DNA of 42,015 nucleotides from an uncultured Neomegalonema sp. (GTDB lineage: Bacteria > Pseudomonadota > Alphaproteobacteria > Rhodobacterales > Rhodobacteraceae), in the NCBI GenBank assembly GCA_937922185.1, contig CAKZUT010000021.1:1-42015 (forward strand), read 5' to 3'. How positions within the stretch are numbered: the first letter of the stretch is position 1; the number at the start of each line of letters is the position of its first letter. The position numbers were made by a program, and so were the translations under genes. Positions 18,092 to 25,114 of this stretch are shown here, one piece after another. The notes under the pieces are model-generated. The model had not been told where the DNA came from. It saw nothing but the letters and a program-made list of their open reading frames with translations, and searched no databases.

Positions 18092-19228
18092 TTATGCCAC
18101 CCGCCTGCCAAATTTCGTCACCGCATCATCCGAAAGCGTAAGACCGAGGCCGGAGGCTTCGTTGAGGGTCAGCCAGCCGTCGGCGATCACCGGCGGGTTT
18201 TCGTAGAGTTCGGCCTGGAGCGGATCGCGTTCGGGGTCGGTGAAGGATTCGAGGATCAGGCCCGCCGGACTGCCCGCGACAAGGGGCGCATGAATAAAGC
18301 AATCATGGTGCGGGGCGACGTCGATATGGTTCAGCTCGCACAGGGCGGCCATCTTGCGGCCCTCGGTGAAGCCGCCGAACATGGTGCAGTCGAATTGCAG
18401 GATGTCGATGCCGCCCGCCTCGACCATGGCGCGACAGCCGTAGCTGGTGATCTCGCTCTCGCCGCCGGAAAGCGGGATAGAGGTGCGCTGTTTCAGAAGC
18501 GCGAGTTCGCGGCGGTCATCGGCCCAGCGGACAGGTTCCTCCAGCCATGTGGGGTTGAGCGCCTCCAGCGCCTTCGCTCCCTCTATCGCGGTTTTAAGAT
18601 CCCATGCGCGGTTGACGTCAATCATCAGCTTCGCCTCCGGTCCGATGACGTCGCGGACGATCTCCATCCGCGCCATATCCTCGGCAAGGGAGAGGCCACC
18701 GACCTTGGCCTTGAACGCGCGGTGTCCCTGCGCGACCAGCATTTCCATCTCGGCGCGCAGCTCCGCATCGTCCTTGCCATCGCGGTAATAGGCGCAGGTG
18801 ACATAGCAGGGGACGCGATTACGAAAGCCTCCGAACAGGCGATAGAGGGGCATCCCTGCGGTCTTGCCGAGGATATCCCAGCAGGCGATATCGACCGCCG
18901 AGGAAACACGGATGATCGCGTCACGCGCCCATTTCTTCTCGGTGGCAAGGCGGCTGGCGGTCAGGTCGAACAGCTTTTTGTAGACCTGTTCGGGGGCCAG
19001 AGGATCCATGCCGATGATCTGCTCGCCGATGCCGGATTCGACGACCTGCACGACGGTGGCGATATCGGCGTAATGAGTGGCGAGGCCGAAGCCCTCCACC
19101 CCGTCATCGGTGCGGATTTTCACCAGCAATTCGTTGGCTTGCGGCACCTTGAACAGGCTGACCCAATGGGGACGGGCCTCCTCGCCGCTGGTGAGGACGT
19201 GGAACTCGATGGAGGCGATTTTGGTCAT
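18092..19228 (-). CDS. Mandelate racemase / muconate lactonizing enzyme family protein
   Basis: The 378-residue protein is an enolase-superfamily enzyme of the mandelate racemase subgroup. The KxK pair (Lys173, Lys175 in FKAKVG) and magnesium ligands Asp204 (LMIDVN), Glu230 (WLEEPV) and Glu257 (SGGESE) are visible. A PHH pair (307-308) in VAPHHDCF supplies the likely catalytic histidine. Such enzymes abstract a proton alpha to a carboxylate and typically dehydrate sugar acids or racemise hydroxy acids. The substrate is unknown. The gene follows doxX on the minus strand after 68 bp. The neighbouring aldehyde dehydrogenases suggest an acid or sugar catabolic setting, but no dedicated regulator or transporter is nearby. 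Confidence 0.88.
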   Translation of the reverse strand: MTKIASIEFHVLTSGEEARPHWVSLFKVPQANELLVKIRTDDGVEGFGLATHYADIATVVQVVESGIGEQIIGMDPLAPEQVYKKLFDLTASRLATEKKWARDAIIRVSSAVDIACWDILGKTAGMPLYRLFGGFRNRVPCYVTCAYYRDGKDDAELRAEMEMLVAQGHRAFKAKVGGLSLAEDMARMEIVRDVIGPEAKLMIDVNRAWDLKTAIEGAKALEALNPTWLEEPVRWADDRRELALLKQRTSIPLSGGESEITSYGCRAMVEAGGIDILQFDCTMFGGFTEGRKMAALCELNHIDVAPHHDCFIHAPLVAGSPAGLILESFTDPERDPLQAELYENPPVIADGWLTLNEASGLGLTLSDDAVTKFGRRVA

Positions 19229-19296
19229 GGGGGCGGCTCCGGGATAAACGGTCCCGGAGACCTTACGTCGATTTCAGGGGCAGGTGGAAGCCCGCT

Positions 19297-19671
19297 TCAG
19301 GTCCGGTTGTCCAGGCTCCATATCCCCGCGCCTCGCGTGGCGATGAACAGGAAGATGAAGCAATACAGCGCGATCAGTTCGCCGCCATTGGCAATCGGGA
19401 ACAGGCTCTTGGTGCCATGGGCAATCCAGTAACCCACCGCGCACATGCCGCTGCACAGAAATGCGGTCGGGCGCGTGAAAAGGCCGAGGATGATGAGAAT
19501 GCCCCCGATCAGCTCGATCACGCCTGCCGCCGTACTCATAGCATTGAGCGGATAGGGAAATTCGATGGGGAAGCTCAGGATCTTCTGCGTTCCATGGCCA
19601 AGGAACAACAGCCCGGTCACGATTCGGAGCAGGGCGTAGGCATGGTCCTGAAATTTATCGAGGAATGTCAT
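19297..19671 (-). CDS. DoxX family membrane protein
   Basis: The 124-residue protein is a small membrane protein of the DoxX/DoxD family with about four transmembrane helices. It starts with an amphipathic MTFLDKFQDHAYALLRIV, then has the family-typical LLFLGHGTQKI segment, GVIELIGGILIILGLF and a C-terminal FIFLFIATRGAG. Functions proposed for DoxX proteins include thiosulfate:quinone oxidation and oxidative-stress complexes, but small members such as this are uncharacterised. The gene lies 30 bp downstream of the cysteine-cluster gene on the same strand, suggesting cotranscription. Confidence 0.85.
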   Translation of the reverse strand: MTFLDKFQDHAYALLRIVTGLLFLGHGTQKILSFPIEFPYPLNAMSTAAGVIELIGGILIILGLFTRPTAFLCSGMCAVGYWIAHGTKSLFPIANGGELIALYCFIFLFIATRGAGIWSLDNRT

Positions 19672-19701
19672 CGGATATCTCTCGGTTGCAGGGTTTACGG
19701 G

Positions 19702-20151
19702 TCAGATACCCGCGATCAGTGTTGTCAGGTGATCGCAGGAATAGCGGCTGCACGTCACCGAACGGATATCATGGATGGAGCACAGATTATCATCCGCAAG
19801 GAAGCGGCACGGAAAGGAGGGATCATCCATGCGAACCCGCAGGGCGGGGTAGCAAACCTCGCGCTGCCATTCGGGATTATCGGGAAAGGCTTTGCTGCCT
19901 TCCGCATAATCCACGAAAACCTCGTCATAGGGTACATCCCGCTCCAGTCGCTCCGACAACCGTGCCAGCAGTTCAGCAGTATCGGGAATGGGGCCGATGA
20001 TATAGGCGCGCGTTCCGAGCGTGCAGCAGCCCGCTGCGGCACCCGATTTGCCCGTGCAGTTCCGAAGGCAGGTGTGAAGCGTGAGCGAGTCGACCAGCTC
20101 CTCGCGGGCCGGAATGTCCAGTGCCTCGGTCGGTACACTGTTACGTGCCAT
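19702..20151 (-). CDS. YkgJ-type cysteine cluster protein
   Basis: The 149-residue protein carries a Cys pattern close to the YkgJ/UPF0153 family, predicted to chelate Zn or Fe. Cysteines stand at 28, 32, 42, 43, 100, 115, 124, 134 and 139. The C-terminal run PCRFLADDNLCSIHDIRSVTC matches the family pattern C-fL--d--CsIy--RP--Cr. Some members may be maturation or metal-handling factors, but no function is proven. An AGGAG site lies 8-9 nt before the ATG. The 3' arm of a 7-bp inverted repeat runs into that site. doxX follows closely. Confidence 0.72.
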   Translation of the reverse strand: MARNSVPTEALDIPAREELVDSLTLHTCLRNCTGKSGAAAGCCTLGTRAYIIGPIPDTAELLARLSERLERDVPYDEVFVDYAEGSKAFPDNPEWQREVCYPALRVRMDDPSFPCRFLADDNLCSIHDIRSVTCSRYSCDHLTTLIAGI

Positions 20152-20160
20152 GTCTTTTCT

Positions 20161-20188
20161 CCTGTGAGCATATCCCGGACATCACAGG
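20161..20188 (-). promoter_or_regulatory. Inverted repeat overlapping the ribosome binding site of the cysteine-cluster gene
   Basis: CCTGTGA (20161-20167) and TCACAGG (20182-20188) are perfect inverted repeats with a 14-base spacer. On the minus strand the arm nearer the gene overlaps the AGGAG ribosome binding site 8-9 nt before the ATG. It could act as an RNA hairpin shielding the site or as a protein operator. The TGTGA/TCACA halves resemble CRP/FNR-family sites, but the spacer is too long for the usual TGTGA-N6-TCACA. Confidence 0.45.
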
Positions 20189-20391
20189 AAATTACCCCAC
20201 CCTGCGCGCATGTTCCGCACGCGGCCTTTCACTTCAACGACACCTGACGGTGAACAGGCGCGCTACGATTGCCTGTCGCTGCCGACAGCCGCAGGGCCGC
20301 CCGGAATTGCTCACCAGCACTATTATCATGCCCGTGTCAAACCCGTGACTGTCTCGTTCATGAGGGGATGGCCTGTGTTCGGTTGATCCGT

Positions 20392-21378
20392 TCAGGAAGT
20401 TGCGCCCCCTGCCCCTTCGGCAATCATCGAGATCATTTCAAACATGACCGCTCCGGCGACCATGGCGGTGATGTTATTGGGGGAGTCCTTCGTCGGCATC
20501 ATGCAGACGATATCACCGCCGATGATGTTCATACCGCGCACCGCATGGAGGAGCGCGATGGCCTCGTCGATGTCGAAACCCTTTTCGCCCGGCTCGATAT
20601 TCGAGACGGCGGGGGCGACGGTAGGGTCGAGGCAATCGAGATCGAAAGTGATGTAGACGGGACGTCCGGCGAGGGTCTTCTTCGTCTGTGCGATTACGTC
20701 TGCGGCTCCGCGCGCCCGGTATTCCGCCATGGTGACGACGTTGTAACCGTACTCGTAGGATGGCTCCAGCCAGTCAAGGGTGCGGGGGTGGCCGCGCAGG
20801 CCGATCTGCATGGAGGTTTTGGGGTCCACCTTGCCCTGATCGACGAGATAGGCCCCCCAGTGCGCGGCGGATTTCTCGGCTCCGAGGAAATGATCGACCT
20901 TGGTGAAGACATCCGTATGGGCATCCAGATGGAGGAAGCTGACCGGCTCGCCGCCCGCGATCCTGCCGCACCCGAGCGCCTGCACGATACCGCCGGTGAT
21001 GGAGTGATCACCCCCGATAGAGACAGGGCGAGCGCCTGCGGCGTCTATGCGCTCGTAGAATTCGGTTATGCGGGCGATACAGTCCTCGTTATCATTCGCG
21101 CGGGGAAAGGGAACGTCGCCGATATCAGCGATCCTCGCGACGTTCCACGGATCAAGACGGAAAGTGCCGTGAACCCTGCGCTGGACGGCGGAGACGTGGC
21201 GCAGAGCACGGGGGCCGAGATGCTGGTCACGCTCGGTCGTGCCGTTACCGGTGGAATGGGGAACGCCGACAAGGGCGATATCCTGACCCTCGGGCGGAGC
21301 ATGAGGACAGCGAAACAGGGTCGGAATGCCCCACCAGTAGAGGTTACTCATCATACTGGCATCGTGTTCTTCGGCCAT
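20392..21378 (-). CDS. Agmatinase-type ureohydrolase
   Basis: The 328-residue protein belongs to the arginase/agmatinase superfamily and has a complete binuclear manganese site: His125 (GGDHS), Asp152, His154 and Asp156 (LHLDAHTD), Asp246 and Asp248 (TFDLDCLDP). It hydrolyses a guanidino compound to urea and an amine. Agmatine is the default guess, but guanidinobutyrate or guanidinopropionate would fit equally. ATG 21378 was chosen because AGGAG lies just upstream; a start at 21393 would include that site. It follows an aldehyde dehydrogenase gene by 115 bp, with a palindromic repeat between. A guanidino amine to aldehyde to acid route is therefore conceivable. Confidence 0.86.
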   Translation of the reverse strand: MAEEHDASMMSNLYWWGIPTLFRCPHAPPEGQDIALVGVPHSTGNGTTERDQHLGPRALRHVSAVQRRVHGTFRLDPWNVARIADIGDVPFPRANDNEDCIARITEFYERIDAAGARPVSIGGDHSITGGIVQALGCGRIAGGEPVSFLHLDAHTDVFTKVDHFLGAEKSAAHWGAYLVDQGKVDPKTSMQIGLRGHPRTLDWLEPSYEYGYNVVTMAEYRARGAADVIAQTKKTLAGRPVYITFDLDCLDPTVAPAVSNIEPGEKGFDIDEAIALLHAVRGMNIIGGDIVCMMPTKDSPNNITAMVAGAVMFEMISMIAEGAGGATS

Positions 21379-21421
21379 GGGGGGTCTCCTCATATCAATA
21401 CTTTATGCGCGCCATCTATCT

Positions 21422-21488
21422 TGTCATGCCCGCGAAAGCGGGTATCCCGTTGCAATGGAGAAAGATTCCCGCTTTCGCGGGAATGACA
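21422..21488. repeat. Extragenic palindromic (REP/BIME-like) repeat
   Basis: Two GC-rich palindromes, CCCGCGAAAGCGGG and CCCGCTTTCGCGGG, face each other and are flanked by TGTCAT and ATGACA. Together they form a long imperfect inverted repeat of about 67 bp. This is the widespread TGTCATNCCCGCGAAAGCGGG type of bacterial intergenic repeat. It fills most of the gap between the aldehyde dehydrogenase and the ureohydrolase on the minus strand, where its RNA would fold strongly. No second copy was noticed in the window. Confidence 0.85.
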
Positions 21489-21493
21489 TCACG

Positions 21494-22972
21494 TCATCGG
21501 ATGATAAACGGATTGGCGACGGAGGTTTCATGGGCGATCCAGACGGATTTGGTCTGGAGGAATTCCTTTATCGCCTCCTGCCCGCTCTCGCGGCCCTGGC
21601 CGGAGCGTTTATAGCCGCCGAAGGGGGACATGAAGCTGACGGCGCGGTAGGTATTGACCCAGACGGTCCCGGCTTTCAGCTTTTCGGACATCCGCAGGGC
21701 GCGACCGATATCGGAGGTCCAGACTCCGGCGGCGAGGCCGAACATGATATCGTTGCCGATGGCGATGGCCTCCTCCTCGGTGTCGAAGGGGATGACGGAG
21801 AGGACGGGGCCGAATACCTCTTCCTGCGCGATCCGCATATCATTGGAGACGCCGGTGAAGATGGTCGGCTCCACGAAACGCTCACCCTTCGCGCCCTGAC
21901 CCGTATAGGGCTTGCCGCCCATGGCGAGGGTCGCGCCGTCTTCCTTCGCCACGTCGATATAGCTCAGGATTTTCTCGTACTGGGCAGGGGTCGTGACAGG
22001 TCCGACATGGGTATCGGGAGACATGGGATCGCCGATGGTGGCCGCACCCGCAACCTCGATAAGGCGTTTGACGAAACGGTCATGGATCGGGCGTTGCACC
22101 AGCAGGCGCGATCCGGCAATGCAGGTCTGGCCCGTAGCTGCGAAGATGCCCGAAATCGCGCCCATGACCGCCGCTTCAAAATCGGCATCCTCGAAGACGA
22201 TATTCGGGGATTTGCCCCCCAGTTCCAGCGTGACCGGCATGATCTTGCGCGCCGCGCTCTCATAGATGCGCTGACCCGCGACATCGGAGCCGGTGAAGGC
22301 GATCTTGTCCACATGCGGATGATCGACGAGAGGTTGGCCGACTTCCTTACCGAAGCCCGCGATGCAATTGACCACGCCGTCGGGGAATCCGGCCTCCTTT
22401 ACCAGATCCATGAATTCCAGTGTTGATGCGGAGGTGTATTCCGACGGCTTGATGACCGCCGTATTGCCCGCCGCCAGCGCCGGGGCCAGCTTCCATGACA
22501 GCAGCAGAAGCGGAGAGTTCCAGGCGGTGATCATGCCGACGACGCCGAGCGGTTCGTGGCGGGTGAAGTTGAAGATGCCGGGCTTGTCGGAGGGCAGAAC
22601 CGCCCCTTCCACCTTATCGGCCAACCCACCGAAATAGCGGTACCACTCGGCCAGATAGCGCGTCTGCGCGCCCATCTCGGCGATGAGCTTGCCGTTATCG
22701 CGAACCTCCAATTCACCGAGGCGAACGGCCTCGCGTTCCACGATCTCCGCCAGACGGACCAGCAGCTTTCCCCGTTGTGTGGGGCGCATATCGGCCCAGT
22801 CGCCGTGATCGAAGGCGGCTTTTGCCGCGCGCACGGCCCGGTCGGCATCCTCGGCATTACCGCGCGCGACCTTCGCCCAGACCTCGCCGGTATAGGGGTT
22901 TTCGCTGTCGAAATACTCACCCGAAGCCGGAGCGACCCGCTCGCCGCCGATATAGTGGTCATAGGTTTCCAT
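21494..22972 (-). CDS. Aldehyde dehydrogenase, betaine-aldehyde/amino-aldehyde-like
   Basis: The 492-residue protein has the superfamily catalytic set Asn152 (TAWNSP), Glu250 (VTLELGGK) and Cys284 (ATGQTCIAG). A YDHYIGGERVAPASGEYFDSENP N-terminus and a C-terminal FGGYKRSGQGRESG block complete it. The GQTCIAGSRL context resembles enzymes for hydroxymuconic, betaine or gamma-amino aldehydes, but the substrate is not settled. ATG 22972 follows AAGGAG by seven bases. A palindromic repeat and a ureohydrolase gene lie downstream on the same strand, and a tautomerase operon diverges upstream. A role in polyamine or aromatic catabolism is inference only. Confidence 0.92.
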   Translation of the reverse strand: METYDHYIGGERVAPASGEYFDSENPYTGEVWAKVARGNAEDADRAVRAAKAAFDHGDWADMRPTQRGKLLVRLAEIVEREAVRLGELEVRDNGKLIAEMGAQTRYLAEWYRYFGGLADKVEGAVLPSDKPGIFNFTRHEPLGVVGMITAWNSPLLLLSWKLAPALAAGNTAVIKPSEYTSASTLEFMDLVKEAGFPDGVVNCIAGFGKEVGQPLVDHPHVDKIAFTGSDVAGQRIYESAARKIMPVTLELGGKSPNIVFEDADFEAAVMGAISGIFAATGQTCIAGSRLLVQRPIHDRFVKRLIEVAGAATIGDPMSPDTHVGPVTTPAQYEKILSYIDVAKEDGATLAMGGKPYTGQGAKGERFVEPTIFTGVSNDMRIAQEEVFGPVLSVIPFDTEEEAIAIGNDIMFGLAAGVWTSDIGRALRMSEKLKAGTVWVNTYRAVSFMSPFGGYKRSGQGRESGQEAIKEFLQTKSVWIAHETSVANPFIIR

Positions 22973-23073
22973 CACTGCGCTCCTTCAGCCTGTGCCGCAT
23001 TATCCATCGCGTTGCCCGGTCGCCGGTCTGTGAAAGTCAAATTTCCGTATGACCGCATCCGGCCTTGCATCAC

Positions 23074-23104
23074 AGGAATCGACGTGCATTCACGTCCTAT
23101 TCCT
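23074..23104. promoter_or_regulatory. Extended dyad between divergent genes
   Basis: AGGAAT-C-GACGTG-CATT-CACGTC-CT-ATTCCT forms two nested perfect 6-bp inverted repeats separated by an unpaired step. It lies in the 176-bp gap between the divergent aldehyde dehydrogenase (start 22972) and the tautomerase operon (start 23149). Because both genes point away, a terminator is not expected here. An operator for a dimeric regulator, or an mRNA leader hairpin of the tautomerase operon, is more likely. Confidence 0.5.
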
Positions 23105-23148
23105 GCCAGCGTCACAGAAACCGGTAGAATTGGAAAGGACCGTCAACC

Positions 23149-23334
23149 ATGCCCATGATCCGCGTCGAGATGTATGAGGGACGCACACCCGAGCAGAAAC
23201 GGGCGCTCGTGCGCGCCCTGACGGATGCCTTCGTGGAAACGGCAGGCGGGACGCCCGACGCGGTGCAGATCGTGTTGACCGATGTGGCCAGAGGCGACTG
23301 GGCAGCCGCAGGCATACTGGCGTCGGATAAATGA
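23149..23334 (+). CDS. 4-oxalocrotonate tautomerase family protein
   Basis: The 61-residue protein is the size of a 4-oxalocrotonate tautomerase subunit. After removal of Met1, Pro2 becomes the N-terminal catalytic base (PMIRVEMYEGRTPEQK). The remainder (ALVRALTDAFVETAGGTPDAVQIVLTDV) follows the beta-alpha-beta fold that assembles as hexamers. Family members tautomerise unsaturated keto acids or act as promiscuous dehalogenases. Its ATGA junction (23331-23334) overlaps the next gene's start, so it heads a four-gene operon. An AAAGGA site precedes the ATG. Confidence 0.85.
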   Translation: MPMIRVEMYEGRTPEQKRALVRALTDAFVETAGGTPDAVQIVLTDVARGDWAAAGILASDK

Positions 23335-24332
23335 CCGACAGCATCCCGAATTCGCCGCCCGGACGCCCCGGCGAATGGAATCATGCCCCGGATTTGCCGA
23401 TACAGGTCTCGCCGTTCTTCTCATGGCCGCCACAGCCCGCGCGCATGGTGCGCTGGGTGACGGATCGATGGTTCGCGCTCGCGGAGAATGCGATTCTGAC
23501 AGGGCTGGCCGTGCTGTGCTGGGCATTTTTTCAGCCCTCGCTGGAAACAACCGCGACGCTGGCACCGGGATGGATCGCGGCGATCTGGCTGCGGAACATG
23601 GTGCTGATGCTGGTGGTGGCAGGAGGGCTGCATCTGTGGTTTCACCGGCACAAGAGGCAGGGGAACAGGCTGAAATTCGACCCCAGGGAACTGGCCGGGA
23701 AGGCACGGGTATTCACCTTCGACAGTCAGGTGAAGGACAATATGTTCTGGTCGCTGGCCAGCGGGGTCACGTGCTGGACGGCGTTCGAGGTGCTGATGTT
23801 CTGGGCGATGGGCAACGGGTATGCGCCTGTGCTGTTGCCGGGCGAGAACCCGGTAGCGTTCATCGTGATCCTGTTCCTGACGCCGGTTTGGATCAGCTTC
23901 CATTTCTACTGGATACACCGCGCGCTGCACTGGCCCCCGCTCTATCGGCTGGCCCATGCCCTGCACCATCGGAACGTCAATGTCGGGCCGTGGTCGGGAT
24001 TATCGATGCATCCGGTGGAGCATGTGATGTTCTTCAGTTCGGTGCTGATCCATTTCGTCGTTCCGGCCAGCCCGATCCATATCCTGTTCCATATGCAGCA
24101 TCAGGCCCTGACGGCGGCGACATCGCATACGGGGTTCGAGGGTCTGGTCGTGAAGGATGAGAACCGGCTGGCACTGGGAACGTTTCATCACCAGATGCAT
24201 CACCGCTATTTCGAATGCAATTACGGCAATCTCGAAGTGCCCTGGGACAAGTGGTTCGGATCTTTCCATGATGGATCGCAGGATGCCCATGAGCGCATGA
24301 AGGACCGCCGCAAGCGGATCGCAAACGGATGA
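23331..24332 (+). CDS. Sterol desaturase / fatty acid hydroxylase family membrane protein
   Basis: The 333-residue integral membrane protein carries the histidine clusters of the fatty acid hydroxylase superfamily. These are HRALH with a preceding HFYW (191-200), HALHHR (209-214) and HHQMHH (286-291), plus HMQHQ (254-258). Hydrophobic segments occur near 52-67, 83-105, 175-195 and 232-250. Such enzymes use a diiron centre and O2 to hydroxylate or desaturate sterols, fatty acids, ceramides or carotenoids. The substrate is unknown. It overlaps the tautomerase and the ABC ATPase by four bases each. A link to membrane lipid or carotenoid modification next to the photosynthesis cluster is inference. 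Confidence 0.85.
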   Translation: MTDSIPNSPPGRPGEWNHAPDLPIQVSPFFSWPPQPARMVRWVTDRWFALAENAILTGLAVLCWAFFQPSLETTATLAPGWIAAIWLRNMVLMLVVAGGLHLWFHRHKRQGNRLKFDPRELAGKARVFTFDSQVKDNMFWSLASGVTCWTAFEVLMFWAMGNGYAPVLLPGENPVAFIVILFLTPVWISFHFYWIHRALHWPPLYRLAHALHHRNVNVGPWSGLSMHPVEHVMFFSSVLIHFVVPASPIHILFHMQHQALTAATSHTGFEGLVVKDENRLALGTFHHQMHHRYFECNYGNLEVPWDKWFGSFHDGSQDAHERMKDRRKRIANG

Positions 24333-25114
24333 GCGCGATGATTTCCATGTCAGGTGTGGCGAAGGCGTTCGGAGGCACGACAGTGCTGGACGGCATTGAT
24401 CTGGCCATTGCTCCGAACCGGAAATCGGTGCTGATCGGCGCGGCAGCCTCCGGCAAGAGCGTGTTGATGAAGTGCCTGTCGGGCATCCATCGCCCGGATA
24501 CGGGAAGCATCGAGATCGACGGTCAGCCCGTGGGCCGCGCGGGCAGCCGGGACCATACGCGCCTGATGCAATCGGTGGGGGTCTTGTTCCAGCAAGGGGG
24601 ACTGTTCGACGGCCTGCCGGTCTGGAAGAACGTGGCCTTCCGGCTGGTACAGGATCGCGGCGTCTCCGCGACAGAGGCCCGACGGATCGCGGTGGAAAAG
24701 CTGGCGATGGTCAATCTGCCCGAAGAAACCGCCGATCTTTTTCCGGCAGAACTGTCGGGCGGGATGCAGAAACGGGTCGGAATTGCGCGGGCGATGGCGG
24801 GTGATCCGAAGGTTTTGCTGTTCGATGAGCCGACGGCGGGGCTGGACCCGATCACGACGGCGATCATCAACCGACTGATTGATGAGTGTATCCGGGAAAC
24901 CGGGGCGACCGTGCTGTCGATCACCAGCGACATGGCCTCGGCGCGGGAGGCCTATGACGACCTCTATATGTTGCATGACGGCAAAATCATCTGGGGCGGG
25001 CCGACGGCAGAAATCGAGGCGGCGGACAACGCCTATGTGACGCAGATCGTCGAAGGGCGCTCGGACGGGCCGATCCGGTATGTGACGGAAGGGTCGCCCG
25101 TGACCGATGCCTGA
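24329..25114 (+). CDS. ABC transporter ATP-binding protein, MlaF/Ttg2A-like
   Basis: The 261-residue ATPase has Walker A GAAASGKS (37-44), a Q-loop in VLFQQGGLFDGLPVWKNVAF (84-103), signature LSGGMQKRV (142-150) and Walker B VLLFDEPTAGLDP (162-174). The Q-loop neighbourhood is the MlaF type, from systems moving phospholipids between the membranes. No MlaE permease, MlaD or other ABC partner is in the window, so it must work with proteins encoded elsewhere or with its operon neighbours. It overlaps the hydroxylase by four bases and the MATE gene by eight. Confidence 0.87.
   Translation: MSAMISMSGVAKAFGGTTVLDGIDLAIAPNRKSVLIGAAASGKSVLMKCLSGIHRPDTGSIEIDGQPVGRAGSRDHTRLMQSVGVLFQQGGLFDGLPVWKNVAFRLVQDRGVSATEARRIAVEKLAMVNLPEETADLFPAELSGGMQKRVGIARAMAGDPKVLLFDEPTAGLDPITTAIINRLIDECIRETGATVLSITSDMASAREAYDDLYMLHDGKIIWGGPTAEIEAADNAYVTQIVEGRSDGPIRYVTEGSPVTDA

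Noticed and set aside
21377-22426. Long plus-strand frame antisense to the aldehyde dehydrogenase
   Set aside because: It covers a clearly functional dehydrogenase on the other strand and reads through the palindromic repeat; no protein family is recognisable.
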